Source: Vibrio gangliei
Lineage (GTDB): Bacteria; Pseudomonadota; Gammaproteobacteria; Enterobacterales; Vibrionaceae
Assembly (NCBI RefSeq): GCF_026001925.1
Contig: NZ_AP021870.1
Coordinates: 682,001-746,000, forward strand
DNA: 64,000 bases
Direction of reading: 5' to 3'
Shown here one piece after another: positions 54,294-63,411 of the stretch (positions are counted from its first letter, which is position 1; each line of letters begins with the position of its first letter). Position numbers and translations under genes: made by a program. The notes under the pieces were generated by a model. The model worked only from the letters and a program-made list of their open reading frames with translations, did not search any database and was not told where the DNA came from.

Positions 54294-55298
54294 ATGAAAC
54301 TAAAAAAACTTCTCTCCACTTGCCTGTTTGCCAGCGCAGCTTTAATCAGTGTTAACGCTAATGCTTTTTGGGGTAGTGATGACGACGATACGCTCAAACT
54401 GGGCTACTTAGTAAAACAACCTGAAGAACCTTGGTTCCAAACCGAGTGGGCTTTCGCAGATAAAGCCGCTAAAGAATACAACTTTGAATTGATTAAAATG
54501 GCCGTTCCTGACGGTGAAAAAACCCTGAATGCCATTGATACACTTGCTGCCAGTGGCGCTAAAGGCTTTGTTATCTGCACACCAGATCCGAAACTTGGCT
54601 CTGCCATCATGGCAAAAGCCAAAAGCTACGGCTTGAAAGTGGTGACGGTAGATGATCAATTCTTAAATGCGAAAGGCAAACCAATGGCGGATGTGCCGCT
54701 AGTAATGATGGCTGCCTCTCAAATTGGTCAACGTCAAGGCAATGAACTGTACAAAGAAATGCAAAAACGTGGATGGAATGTAGAAAACACTGCCGTTATG
54801 GCCATTACAGCTGATGAGCTAGATACGGCTCGCCGCCGAGTACACGGTGCAATGGATGCATTAAAAGCTGACGGTTTCCCAGCAGCTCAAATCTATACCG
54901 TACCAACTAAAACCAACGATATTCCGGGTGCGCTTGATGCCGCAAACTCATTATTGGTTCAATACCCAGATGTGAAAAACTGGCTTGTGGTTGGCATGAA
55001 TGACAACACGGTATTGGGTGGTGTACGTGCAACTGAAGGGCAAGGCTTTAACGCGGAAAACGTGATTGGCATTGGTATCAACGGTGTTGACGCGGTGAAT
55101 GAATTAGCGAAAAGCCACCCAACCGGCTTCTATGGCTCTCTACTCCCAAGCCCAGACGTACACGGTTTTAAATCAACAGAAATGTTGTACAACTGGGTAA
55201 CCAAAGATGTTGAACCACAAAAATTTGTCGAAGTGACCGACGCAGTGCTTATCACTCGTGATAACTACAAAGAAGAGTTGAAGAAAAAAGGTCTTTAA
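54294..55298 (+). CDS. araF: L-arabinose ABC transporter binding protein
   Basis: A 334-residue precursor with signal peptide ending VNANA|FWG. The mature protein follows E. coli AraF closely: LKLGYLVKQPEEPWFQTEW, KMAVPDGEKTLNAIDTLAASGAKG, ADELDTARRRVHGAMDAL, NDNTVLGGVRATEGQGF and GFYGSLLPSPDVHG. It delivers L-arabinose (possibly galactose or fucose) to AraGH. GATAGGGA lies before the ATG. First gene of araFGH; a strong hairpin separates it from araG. Confidence 0.92.
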   Translation: MKLKKLLSTCLFASAALISVNANAFWGSDDDDTLKLGYLVKQPEEPWFQTEWAFADKAAKEYNFELIKMAVPDGEKTLNAIDTLAASGAKGFVICTPDPKLGSAIMAKAKSYGLKVVTVDDQFLNAKGKPMADVPLVMMAASQIGQRQGNELYKEMQKRGWNVENTAVMAITADELDTARRRVHGAMDALKADGFPAAQIYTVPTKTNDIPGALDAANSLLVQYPDVKNWLVVGMNDNTVLGGVRATEGQGFNAENVIGIGINGVDAVNELAKSHPTGFYGSLLPSPDVHGFKSTEMLYNWVTKDVEPQKFVEVTDAVLITRDNYKEELKKKGL

Positions 55299-55331
55299 TC
55301 TCACTCTCAATTAGAACATCACAATGTGCTC

Positions 55332-55362
55332 AAGGCTTAGCTATCAAGCATAGCTAAGCCTT
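55332..55362 (+). other. Perfect hairpin between araF and araG
   Basis: AAGGCTTAGCTAT and ATAGCTAAGCCTT form a 13-bp stem with a 5-base loop, not followed by T. Such structures after binding-protein genes protect the upstream mRNA and limit expression of the downstream genes. Confidence 0.7.
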
Positions 55363-55378
55363 ACTAAGCGAGGTCATT

Positions 55379-56938
55379 ATGTCATCCCCAGCAAATCAAT
55401 CTGCGAATAAATTTTTCGTCGAATTTGACAATATTTGCCAATACTTTCCTGGTGTAAAAGCACTAGATGGAATGAGTTTTGGCGTAAAAGAAGGCAGCGT
55501 TCACGCTCTAATGGGTGAAAACGGTGCGGGTAAATCTACCCTATTAAAAATTCTCAGTGGTATTAATCATCCCACAAAAGGTGAACTGATCATCAATGGT
55601 GAGAAAGTCGAATTTGCCAATGAAACAGATTCATTCAATCACGGCATCGCGATTATCTATCAAGAACTCAATCTCATCCCCGAACTTAGCGTGGCTGAAA
55701 ATATTTTCTTAGGACAACTTCCCACTAAAGGTGGCCGTGTTAATTACGCAAAACTGAATCAAATGGCAAAAATACAACTTGAACGCTTAGGTGAAGAAAT
55801 CGATCCTACCGATCAAGTCAAAAACTTATCCATCGGTCAATGGCAAATGGTCGAAATCGCTAAAGCCCTTAGCCGTGATGCCAAAATCATCGCCTTTGAT
55901 GAACCAACCAGTAGCCTATCTCAGCGTGAAATCAGTAACTTGTTTAAAGTCATTGAAGAGCTGAAAGATCAAGGCAAAGTCATCTTTTATGTTTCACACC
56001 GGATGGAAGAAATCTTCCGTATTTCTGATGCTTTAACCATTTTTAAAGATGGTACGCATGTTGAAACCTTCTACGATCTCAGCCAACTGACCAATGATCG
56101 CTTAGTCAAACTCATGGTGGGTCGTGAACTCAACGATATTTTCAATTATCGCGAACGTGAAATGGGCATCGAGGGCTTAAGCGTCAAAGGTGTCCTTGGC
56201 CCTGGAGTGTCCGAACCGATTTCGTTCTCCATTCGTCGCGGAGAAATTTTAGGCTTATTTGGCCTAGTGGGTTCCGGACGAACTGAGTTAACCCGCCTGC
56301 TATTTGGCGCTGAGCCAAGAATTTCAGGTGAGTTAAAAGTCGATACCTACCCAGTTAAAGTCAATAACCCGATAGATGCCATCAACGCAGGCATCACCTA
56401 CTGCCCAGAAGATCGCAAACTCAGTGGCATTCTGCCAATTTTATCGGTTCAAGAAAATATGAACGTCACCGCGCGTCGTAACAACCTGCAATTTGGCAGC
56501 TTAATTAACGAAAAATGGGAACACCAAAACGCCGATGAAAAGGTTCGTGATCTCAAAGTCAAAACTCCGAATCTGGAGCAACTGATCGGCAACCTTTCTG
56601 GCGGTAACCAGCAAAAAATCATCTTAGGTCGCTGGCTTTCTACCCATATGAAAGTACTGATTTTAGATGAACCGACGCGCGGTATTGATGTCGGTGCGAA
56701 ATCTGAAATCTACGATCTGATTTTCACTCTGGCGGAATCTGGCGTCACTATTTTGATGATTTCCAGTGACTTACCAGAAGTGTTAGGCGTCGCCGACCGA
56801 TTGATAGTGATGAAGGACGGCAAAATCAACGGCGAGTTAACCCGTGACCAATTCAATGAAGAAGCGGCACTGAACCTTGCCATGCTCGAACAACACGAGC
56901 GCGATCAAACCGAATCACGATTAGTTCATGAGGGATAA
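55379..56938 (+). CDS. araG: L-arabinose ABC transporter ATPase (tandem domains)
   Basis: A 519-residue double ATPase of the ribose/arabinose type. First Walker A GENGAGKST with signature LSIGQWQMVEIAKAL; second loop GLVGSGRTELTRLLF with LSGGNQQKIILGRWL and DEPTRGIDVGAKSEIY. Only the first site has the canonical GKST, as is normal in this family. It drives import by AraF-AraH. araH follows after 3 bases. Confidence 0.93.
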   Translation: MSSPANQSANKFFVEFDNICQYFPGVKALDGMSFGVKEGSVHALMGENGAGKSTLLKILSGINHPTKGELIINGEKVEFANETDSFNHGIAIIYQELNLIPELSVAENIFLGQLPTKGGRVNYAKLNQMAKIQLERLGEEIDPTDQVKNLSIGQWQMVEIAKALSRDAKIIAFDEPTSSLSQREISNLFKVIEELKDQGKVIFYVSHRMEEIFRISDALTIFKDGTHVETFYDLSQLTNDRLVKLMVGRELNDIFNYREREMGIEGLSVKGVLGPGVSEPISFSIRRGEILGLFGLVGSGRTELTRLLFGAEPRISGELKVDTYPVKVNNPIDAINAGITYCPEDRKLSGILPILSVQENMNVTARRNNLQFGSLINEKWEHQNADEKVRDLKVKTPNLEQLIGNLSGGNQQKIILGRWLSTHMKVLILDEPTRGIDVGAKSEIYDLIFTLAESGVTILMISSDLPEVLGVADRLIVMKDGKINGELTRDQFNEEAALNLAMLEQHERDQTESRLVHEG

Positions 56939-56941
56939 ACC

Positions 56942-57925
56942 ATGACAACGATGAACCCAACTTCAACAAATAATGAAATTCAAAAGAAATCACGCTTTAA
57001 GATCAATCACTTCTGGGATCGATTTGGCATGCTCACCGTGTTTGCGGGCTTGTTTATCTTATGTGCGATTTTAGTGCCTAACTTTGCTTCCATGATCAAC
57101 ATGCGTGGTCTGGGTCTTGCTATTTCCATGAGTGGTATGATCGCATGTGCGATGCTATTTTGTCTTGCTTGCGGTGATTTAGATTTATCCGTAGCTTCAA
57201 TTGTTGCCTGCTCTGGTGTGGTAACCGCAGTAGCGATTAATGCAACCGAAAGCGTAACACTCGGTATTGGCGCAGGGCTACTTTCTGGTGTGGCATTTGG
57301 CTTATTTAACGGCTTTATTATCGCCAAATTGAAAGTGAATGCTTTGATCACGACCCTCGCCACCATGCAAATTGCGCGTGGTCTTGGTTACATCATTTCC
57401 GATGGTAAAGCGGTCGGTATCACCGAAGAAAGCTTCTTTAGCCTTGGTAATGCCTCTTTCCTAGGCCTACCTGTACCGGTGTGGTTAACGATTGCAACCT
57501 TTGCTGTGTTTAGCTTCTTACTCAATAAAACCGTTTATGGACGCAATACCCTTGCCATTGGTGGTAATGAAGAAGCAGCGCGCTTAGCGGGCGTAAACGT
57601 CACACGTACTAAGCTTATCATTTTCACTGTATCAGGCTTAATCAGTGCTTTAGCAGGCGTGATCCTAGCGGCGCGTATGACCAGTGGTCAGCCAATGACC
57701 TCGGTTGGCTTTGAGCTTACCGTAATTTCAGCTTGTGTATTAGGTGGGGTATCACTAAAAGGCGGTATCGGTAAAATCTCGTATGTGATTGCCGGTGTGC
57801 TAATTCTTGGTACCGTGGAAAATGCCATGAACCTACTTAACATTTCACCATTTGCACAATACGTAGTACGTGGTGGCATCTTGCTAGCAGCGGTTATCTT
57901 TGACCGTTATAAACAAGCAAAATAA
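56942..57925 (+). CDS. araH: L-arabinose ABC transporter permease
   Basis: A 327-residue permease with about nine hydrophobic spans, of the ribose/arabinose type: CGDLDLSVASIVACSGVVTA, GLFNGFIIAKLKVNALITTLATMQIARGL, GGNEEAARLAGVNV and GGVSLKGGIGKISYVIAGVLILG. Last gene of araFGH. No araBAD or araC gene is adjacent, so arabinose catabolism must be encoded elsewhere. Confidence 0.92.
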   Translation: MTTMNPTSTNNEIQKKSRFKINHFWDRFGMLTVFAGLFILCAILVPNFASMINMRGLGLAISMSGMIACAMLFCLACGDLDLSVASIVACSGVVTAVAINATESVTLGIGAGLLSGVAFGLFNGFIIAKLKVNALITTLATMQIARGLGYIISDGKAVGITEESFFSLGNASFLGLPVPVWLTIATFAVFSFLLNKTVYGRNTLAIGGNEEAARLAGVNVTRTKLIIFTVSGLISALAGVILAARMTSGQPMTSVGFELTVISACVLGGVSLKGGIGKISYVIAGVLILGTVENAMNLLNISPFAQYVVRGGILLAAVIFDRYKQAK

Positions 57926-57940
57926 TCGACAATATAATAA

Positions 57941-57977
57941 AATAAGAAGGTAGGTGATTGCGAACTACCTTCTTATT
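57941..57977 (+). terminator. Terminator after araH
   Basis: AATAAGAAGGTAG and CTACCTTCTTATT form a 13-bp stem with an 11-base loop, T-rich at the end. It starts 16 bases past the araH stop. Confidence 0.82.
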
Positions 57978-58023
57978 GTTTATTCCATTTGTTCAAAATA
58001 AGTAACTTTGATAGTATGCGGCC

Positions 58024-58196
58024 ACTTCGTTGGGGAGTAGCCTGTTTCCATATCTATCTTGGAAAAGTTCGTGTCAACATAATTGGTGGTAAAATCACCA
58101 TGGTGCGAACACCTTTCGGTTGGCGAGACCATCGATATATCCATGCCAATGGTCAGGCGTGTGGGTATGTCGTGGACTCTATCTGCCTGACCGGAG
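58024..58196 (+). ncRNA. yybP-ykoY manganese riboswitch upstream of mntP
   Basis: The leader carries the conserved pieces of the yybP-ykoY class in order: TTGGGGAGTAGCC (58030-58042), GTGTCAACATAATTGG (58071-58086) and TTGGCGAGACCATCGA (58119-58134). Downstream, GGTCAGGC (58151-58158) pairs with GCCTGACC (58185-58192), placing a hairpin immediately before the GGAG ribosome binding site at 58193. This suggests translational control: Mn2+ binding rearranges the leader to free the site and switch on the efflux pump. Confidence 0.88.
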
Positions 58197-58205
58197 TTAA
58201 TTTTA

Positions 58206-58769
58206 ATGAACTTCATTGCACTTACCCTTCTTGCCTTTGCAATGTCAACAGATGCGTTTGCTGCTGCTATTGGCAAAGGTGTCAAAATCAAAAAGATCCA
58301 ATTCATCGATGCGCTTAAATTAGGCTTAATATTCGGCCTGATTGAAGCAATTACACCAATCATCGGTTGGTTAATTGGTCGTTCAGCTTCAAGTTATGTC
58401 GAAACATGGGATCACTGGATTGCTTTGTTTTTATTATGTGGATTAGGTATTCACATGATTTATGAAAGTTTTAGTGATGAAGATGACACTGAAGATACCG
58501 AATTAAAAAAACACTCTTTACCATTAACAATTCTTACCGCGATAGGAACCAGTATTGATGCCATGGCAGTTGGTGTCAGCCTTGCGTTTATTGATGTTAA
58601 AATTGAAACTGCCGCTTTAATGATTGGCTCAGCAACATTTATCATGGTGACTATCGGGGCGATGCTCGGCAGTGTTTTGGGAAAAGTGATTGGAAAAAGA
58701 GCCGAAACTTTTGGTGGTTTGATATTAATCATGGTGGGAGCGTGGTTGTTTTTTGAACATGTGGTATAA
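58206..58769 (+). CDS. mntP: Manganese efflux pump MntP
   Basis: A 187-residue inner membrane protein with six spans. Two related halves each carry the conserved acidic motif: FAMSTDAFAAAIGKG in the first and IGTSIDAMAVGVSLA in the second. It exports Mn2+ from the cytoplasm. The ATG follows GGAG by nine bases. Its riboswitch leader agrees with the role. Single gene. Confidence 0.94.
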   Translation: MNFIALTLLAFAMSTDAFAAAIGKGVKIKKIQFIDALKLGLIFGLIEAITPIIGWLIGRSASSYVETWDHWIALFLLCGLGIHMIYESFSDEDDTEDTELKKHSLPLTILTAIGTSIDAMAVGVSLAFIDVKIETAALMIGSATFIMVTIGAMLGSVLGKVIGKRAETFGGLILIMVGAWLFFEHVV

Positions 58770-58813
58770 AAGCTGTTTATACCTAGGAGTATATAAATAG
58801 CCTAACTTTAAAT

Positions 58814-58839
58814 AAATACCCTCCAGCATGAGAGTATTT
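58814..58839. terminator. Hairpin between mntP and the efflux lipoprotein gene
   Basis: AAATACCCTC and GAGAGTATTT pair with one mismatch around CAGCAT, in an AT-rich setting between convergent genes. A weak bidirectional terminator. Confidence 0.4.
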
Positions 58840-58848
58840 ATACCTAAT

Positions 58849-60249
58849 TCAGCTTTCACTATTTATCTCCATCTCATCCATTTTCGGTGCCACATCTTGC
58901 CCACCTAGAGCCTGATACAAAGTCACCTGCGCGACGAATTGGTTATAGCGGTTTTCAAGTAGTGCTGCTTTGGCATCACGTGTATTTTCTTGCGAGTCGA
59001 GCAATTCCATGATGGTGATTGAGCCATATTTATAACGGGCGGTGTAGATTTGTTCCGCTTGTTCAGCCGCATCATACTGCTCTTGCAAACGCGCTCGTTG
59101 ATAAATCAATTGATCGCGGGCGGATAACGCATTTTCAACATCTTGAAACGCGCTGTACAACACTTGACGATAACTGACGATGGCCGATTGGTACTCAACA
59201 TCGGCAATCGCTTTATCATTTTGCATGTCATTCCATTGCAAGAATGGCAAGGTTAAATCCGCCCCTAAGCTACCAATCGGATTCGATAACAACTCTTTTA
59301 ATTCTTCTGATGATCCGCCTAGTGCTCCCGTTAACGTTAGCGTTGGTAGATAACCCAAATCCGCCGAATCTTTGGCGGCCAAGTTGGATTTTATATCGTA
59401 GATTGCAGCCTTAATATCAGGGCGGCGAATCAATAAATCGGCTGGTACGCCAGATGAAATTTCAGGCAAGTCGGTATCTGGCAATTGTTGTACGCTTTGC
59501 GTCATATCGGTTGGCGGCTGATTGAATAAAATCGCAAACGCATTATTCGCTTCCACTAATTGTTGTTGATACTGGCTTTGCTGCGCTTGCAAGCTCGCGA
59601 GACTTCGTTTGGCTTCGAGCACATCCAATTGACTCACGGCACCAAGTTGATACTGCCTAGAGATCAAATCCAACGTCTTTTGTGCATCCGCCACATCACT
59701 TTCACTGAGCGCAATACGCTGCTTGAGATAGCCAATCTGCCAATATAAGGAAGCGGTTGTCGCCACCAGGCTTTGCGCGGTACTTTCACGGTCTTCTAAA
59801 GTGGCTAATGCTGACCATAAGGCTTGGTCGACATTAGCAGACACTTTGCCCCACAAATCAAGTTCATAGCTAACAGAAAGTCGCGTGCTGTAACTGTCTG
59901 TCGAGCTACCGCCATCTAAAGGTTTCGACACCCCTGCCGATGTGGTTGAACTAAACTGCGGATACATTTCATCATCCGCTAGCCCCATTTGCAGGCGCGC
60001 TTTTTTCAGTGTGAATGTGGCAATAGCGAGATCATTATTGGTTTGCAAAACCTGATCAATGTAGTGATTCAATTGTTCATCATGAAACGCCGTCCACCAC
60101 GGGTCGAGATTCACATCCCCTGCAATATGTTTTTGTTGCCACTGCTCAGGCACTTGCACGGGCGGCGCTTCATAATCCGTTCGGGTTAACGCCCCACAAC
60201 CGGTTAACAGCATTGAGCTTACGACTAAGCCTAGAAGTGTTTTTTTCAT
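58849..60249 (-). CDS. Outer membrane efflux lipoprotein (NodT/OprM-type TolC family)
   Basis: A 466-residue lipoprotein: signal ending SMLLTGC (lipobox), then the outer membrane efflux repeat twice, with YELDLWGKVSANVDQALWSA and the second half FLQWNDMQNDKAIADVEYQ. RRPDIKAAIYDIKS is the typical sequence between halves. It forms the trimeric outer membrane channel for the MacAB pump encoded just upstream (4 bases). Presence of a dedicated channel distinguishes this from the E. coli macAB pair, which borrows TolC. Confidence 0.9.
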   Translation of the reverse strand: MKKTLLGLVVSSMLLTGCGALTRTDYEAPPVQVPEQWQQKHIAGDVNLDPWWTAFHDEQLNHYIDQVLQTNNDLAIATFTLKKARLQMGLADDEMYPQFSSTTSAGVSKPLDGGSSTDSYSTRLSVSYELDLWGKVSANVDQALWSALATLEDRESTAQSLVATTASLYWQIGYLKQRIALSESDVADAQKTLDLISRQYQLGAVSQLDVLEAKRSLASLQAQQSQYQQQLVEANNAFAILFNQPPTDMTQSVQQLPDTDLPEISSGVPADLLIRRPDIKAAIYDIKSNLAAKDSADLGYLPTLTLTGALGGSSEELKELLSNPIGSLGADLTLPFLQWNDMQNDKAIADVEYQSAIVSYRQVLYSAFQDVENALSARDQLIYQRARLQEQYDAAEQAEQIYTARYKYGSITIMELLDSQENTRDAKAALLENRYNQFVAQVTLYQALGGQDVAPKMDEMEINSES

Positions 60250-60253
60250 GGTG

Positions 60254-62251
60254 TTAATCTCTCGCTAATGCATCAACAGGGTCGAGTTTGGCGGCATTTC
60301 TGGCCGGTAAAAAGCCAAACACGATACCGATGAGGGTCGAACACACAAACGCCCACACAATCGAAGATGTTGAATAAATCATTTGGAAACTGCCGCCTAA
60401 ATTTCCCAGTAATGCCCCTAAACCGAATGCCAACGCAATACCAGCAACACCGCCGCATAAACATACCAGGACCGCTTCAATTAAGAACTGGCGCAAAATA
60501 TCAATTTGCCTTGCCCCAACGGCCATGCGCACGCCAATTTCTTTGGTTCGTTCGGTAACAGAAACCAGCATGATATTCATCACACCAATTCCCCCCACAA
60601 CTAAAGAAATGACCGCAATCGATGAAATCAACAAGGTCATCATGGCCGTCGTTTTCTCAATGTTTTGGCGAATGGTGTCGGTATTTATGGTAAAGAAATC
60701 TTCCGTACCATGACGCATTTTCAACAAGCTAATGATGCCTTGTTCTGCGGCACTGCTTGGTGCATTCTCATCAATACGCACCGTAATGCTATTAAGAAAA
60801 CGCTGCCCAATCATACGGCCGGACATGGTAGTAAAAGGAACCCAAACATTGAGGCTATCGTTATTACCAAAGGCACTTTCTTTCGGCTTAGTCACCCCCA
60901 CAATGCGCACCGGCAAACGGCCAAGAAAGATCACCTTTCCAATCGGGTTCTCATCAGCAAATAAAGACTTGCGGGTGTTGTCATCAATCACCGCATCTTG
61001 TGCCAAGGCATCTACACTGTCTTGCTGCCAAAACTGCCCTTGCGCGATTTCATAGCCTTTAACACGAAAATAATCTGGCCCCACGCCTTCCACTGAAGCA
61101 CTGACGGCTTCATTGTCGTAACGAATAGTAATACTGTTGCTAAGGGATGGGGTCACACTATCAACATAAGAAAGCTGCTTGAGCGCATTGGCATCTTCTG
61201 CCGTCAAAGTGCGCACTCGCCCAGAGCGCCGATCGCCAAAACCAGTGCCGGGGCGAATATCAATGGTGTTGGTACCCATTGAGGCAATATTGGCTAAGAT
61301 CTGCTGTTGCGTACCATTTCCAAGCGCAACCACGGATACCACAGAAGCAATACCGATAATAATACCCAACATAGTCAAAAAGGTGCGCATGCGGTGACTC
61401 GACATCGCTAATAGCGCCATTTTCAATGCATCAACAAAGCTGTCCCAATGCCACCATTGTGCGGCCGATTGCTTGGATTTATTAACGACCTTTAAACCTG
61501 AATCTTGCTTTGAATTAGATTGATCTACAGTCGCTTGATGTTCTAAAGCCTCTTGCTGTTTTGCAGACTGACTATCGGCAATGATCTCACCATCTTTAAT
61601 CTCAATAATGCGGTCTGCAAAATGGGCCACATCCATATCGTGCGTCACCAATATGATGGTATGGCCTTGCTGATGAAGCTCTTTGAGCAGCGCCATCATT
61701 TCTTTGCCGCTTTGGCTATCTAATGCGCCGGTCGGTTCATCGGCCAAAATCACATCGCCGCCATTCATTAAAGCGCGTGCAACACTGACACGCTGCTGCT
61801 GCCCACCACTCAGTTGATTCGGTTTGTGATCGAAACGATCTGCTAAACCAAGACGAGTTAACAAATGCTGTGCCCGTTCGGTGCGTTTTGCATGAGCAAC
61901 CCCAGCATACACGGCAGGCACTTCCACATTACCTACTGCGGTTAAATCACTGAGTAAATGGTAGCGTTGGAAGATAAATCCAAAATATTCACGGCGAAGT
62001 TGTGCGAGCTGATCTCTGTCCATCTGCGAAGTATCTTGACCATTAATCCAATATTGACCGGATGTCGGTTGGTCAAGACAGCCGAGAATATTCATTAACG
62101 TCGATTTGCCCGAGCCCGATGCCCCGACAATCGCGACCATTTCACCTTGCTGAATTTCAAGGTTAACTTGGTTTAATACCGTTAGCGATTCTTCACCACT
62201 GACAAAGCTACGAGTAAGATTTGAAATTTTAAGTAAGGGTTGCGCCATCAT
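60254..62251 (-). CDS. macB: MacB ABC-type efflux pump
   Basis: A 665-residue protein with an N-terminal ATPase (Walker A GASGSGKST, signature LSGGQQQRVSVARAL, DEPTGALDSQSG). A linker and first span (about 280-300, MRTFLTMLGIIIGIASVVSVVALG) follow, then a large periplasmic domain and three C-terminal spans (ISLVVGGIGVMNIMLVSVTERTKEIGVRMAVGA...). This is the MacB mechanotransmission type. With MacA and the outer channel it exports macrolides, peptides or lipids. Its start overlaps the macA stop by one base. Confidence 0.93.
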   Translation of the reverse strand: MMAQPLLKISNLTRSFVSGEESLTVLNQVNLEIQQGEMVAIVGASGSGKSTLMNILGCLDQPTSGQYWINGQDTSQMDRDQLAQLRREYFGFIFQRYHLLSDLTAVGNVEVPAVYAGVAHAKRTERAQHLLTRLGLADRFDHKPNQLSGGQQQRVSVARALMNGGDVILADEPTGALDSQSGKEMMALLKELHQQGHTIILVTHDMDVAHFADRIIEIKDGEIIADSQSAKQQEALEHQATVDQSNSKQDSGLKVVNKSKQSAAQWWHWDSFVDALKMALLAMSSHRMRTFLTMLGIIIGIASVVSVVALGNGTQQQILANIASMGTNTIDIRPGTGFGDRRSGRVRTLTAEDANALKQLSYVDSVTPSLSNSITIRYDNEAVSASVEGVGPDYFRVKGYEIAQGQFWQQDSVDALAQDAVIDDNTRKSLFADENPIGKVIFLGRLPVRIVGVTKPKESAFGNNDSLNVWVPFTTMSGRMIGQRFLNSITVRIDENAPSSAAEQGIISLLKMRHGTEDFFTINTDTIRQNIEKTTAMMTLLISSIAVISLVVGGIGVMNIMLVSVTERTKEIGVRMAVGARQIDILRQFLIEAVLVCLCGGVAGIALAFGLGALLGNLGGSFQMIYSTSSIVWAFVCSTLIGIVFGFLPARNAAKLDPVDALARD

Positions 62252-63411
62252 TAAAATCTCATTGGTGGATTACGGCGACTAGAGAAGCTGGAATCTGAAG
62301 GCATACCGACTACAACTTGATCGCCCTCATATAATCCAGAAAGAATTTCAGCATTAACCTTATTATTAATCCCGACTTCTACTGGCTTATAAACAATGTT
62401 TTCACCTTGTAAGACGGGTACTTGGTATCCCTTGCCTTTACGCTGTAAAACTTGAGCCGGCACTAATAAGGCATCTTTGGCTTGTTCTAACACAATGGAG
62501 ACTTGCGCGGTCATGCCAATGCGCAATGTGCCTTGCGGGTTATCCACATCAAATAACGCATTGTAATAAATTGCATCACTGTCAGAAACGGTAAGCTGGC
62601 TATCGTCACCTGTCATAATGGTCGGGCCGGGTTCAATCGCGCGTAATGTGCCCTGATACTTTTTATTTGGCTGACCTAAAATAGTGAAATAAGCAACTTG
62701 ACCGGGATGAACATGAATCACATCCGCTTCGGAGATTTGCGCTTTGACTGTCATAGTATCAAGCTGGGCAAGCTCAATAATCGTTGGTGTCGTTTGATTG
62801 GCGTTCACGGTTTGCCCCGCTTCCACTGAGGTATAAACCACGGTTCCATCCATCGGTGCGCTAATGGTCGTGTAGCCAAGATCCACTTGAGCGCTATCAA
62901 CATTAATTTTCGCCTTTTCTATTTCAGCTTTTAACTGCGCTAAATCCGCTTGATAGATGGCTAGAGTGGCTTCCGCACTTTCATAATCGGCACGAGAGCT
63001 TGCTTGTGCCGCCAACATACCTTTTTGACGTTGATATTCGAACTGAGCTTGCTTAATTTGTGCTTGTTTGGCTCGATATTGCGCATTCAAACTGTCAAGA
63101 GAGGCTTGAGATTCTTTTAAATTGTTCTGCTGAGTAAGACTGTCAATTTGCGCGATCAAATCGCCTTGTTTTATCTCATCACCCAATGACACCGCGAGTT
63201 TTTGGATCTGACCTGAAACCTGCGCACCAACGTTCACAAGCTTGGCGGCTTGCAACATGCCATTGGCAAGTACCGCATTTTCAATATCGCCTTTTTGAAC
63301 ACTTTCCGTGGCATAGGTTGGCGCGGGCTCAGATTTGCCCCAATAAAACCAGCTGCCAACCCCAATCAACGGGACAGCAGCTATCAATATCCATTTTTTT
63401 CGTAATTTCAT
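62251..63411 (-). CDS. macA: MacA periplasmic adaptor of the MacAB pump
   Basis: A 386-residue protein from MKLRKKWILIAAVPLIGVGSWFY, with one N-terminal span. It has ANGMLQAAKLVNVGAQVSGQI, a helical hairpin (about 95-175), the second lipoyl half GYTTISAPMDGTVVYTSVEAGQTV and a beta-barrel/membrane-proximal domain ending QVVVGMPSDSSFSSRRNPP. It fits MacA. A TTG seven codons upstream is an alternative start; neither has a strong binding site. First gene of macA-macB-channel. Confidence 0.9.
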   Translation of the reverse strand: MKLRKKWILIAAVPLIGVGSWFYWGKSEPAPTYATESVQKGDIENAVLANGMLQAAKLVNVGAQVSGQIQKLAVSLGDEIKQGDLIAQIDSLTQQNNLKESQASLDSLNAQYRAKQAQIKQAQFEYQRQKGMLAAQASSRADYESAEATLAIYQADLAQLKAEIEKAKINVDSAQVDLGYTTISAPMDGTVVYTSVEAGQTVNANQTTPTIIELAQLDTMTVKAQISEADVIHVHPGQVAYFTILGQPNKKYQGTLRAIEPGPTIMTGDDSQLTVSDSDAIYYNALFDVDNPQGTLRIGMTAQVSIVLEQAKDALLVPAQVLQRKGKGYQVPVLQGENIVYKPVEVGINNKVNAEILSGLYEGDQVVVGMPSDSSFSSRRNPPMRF

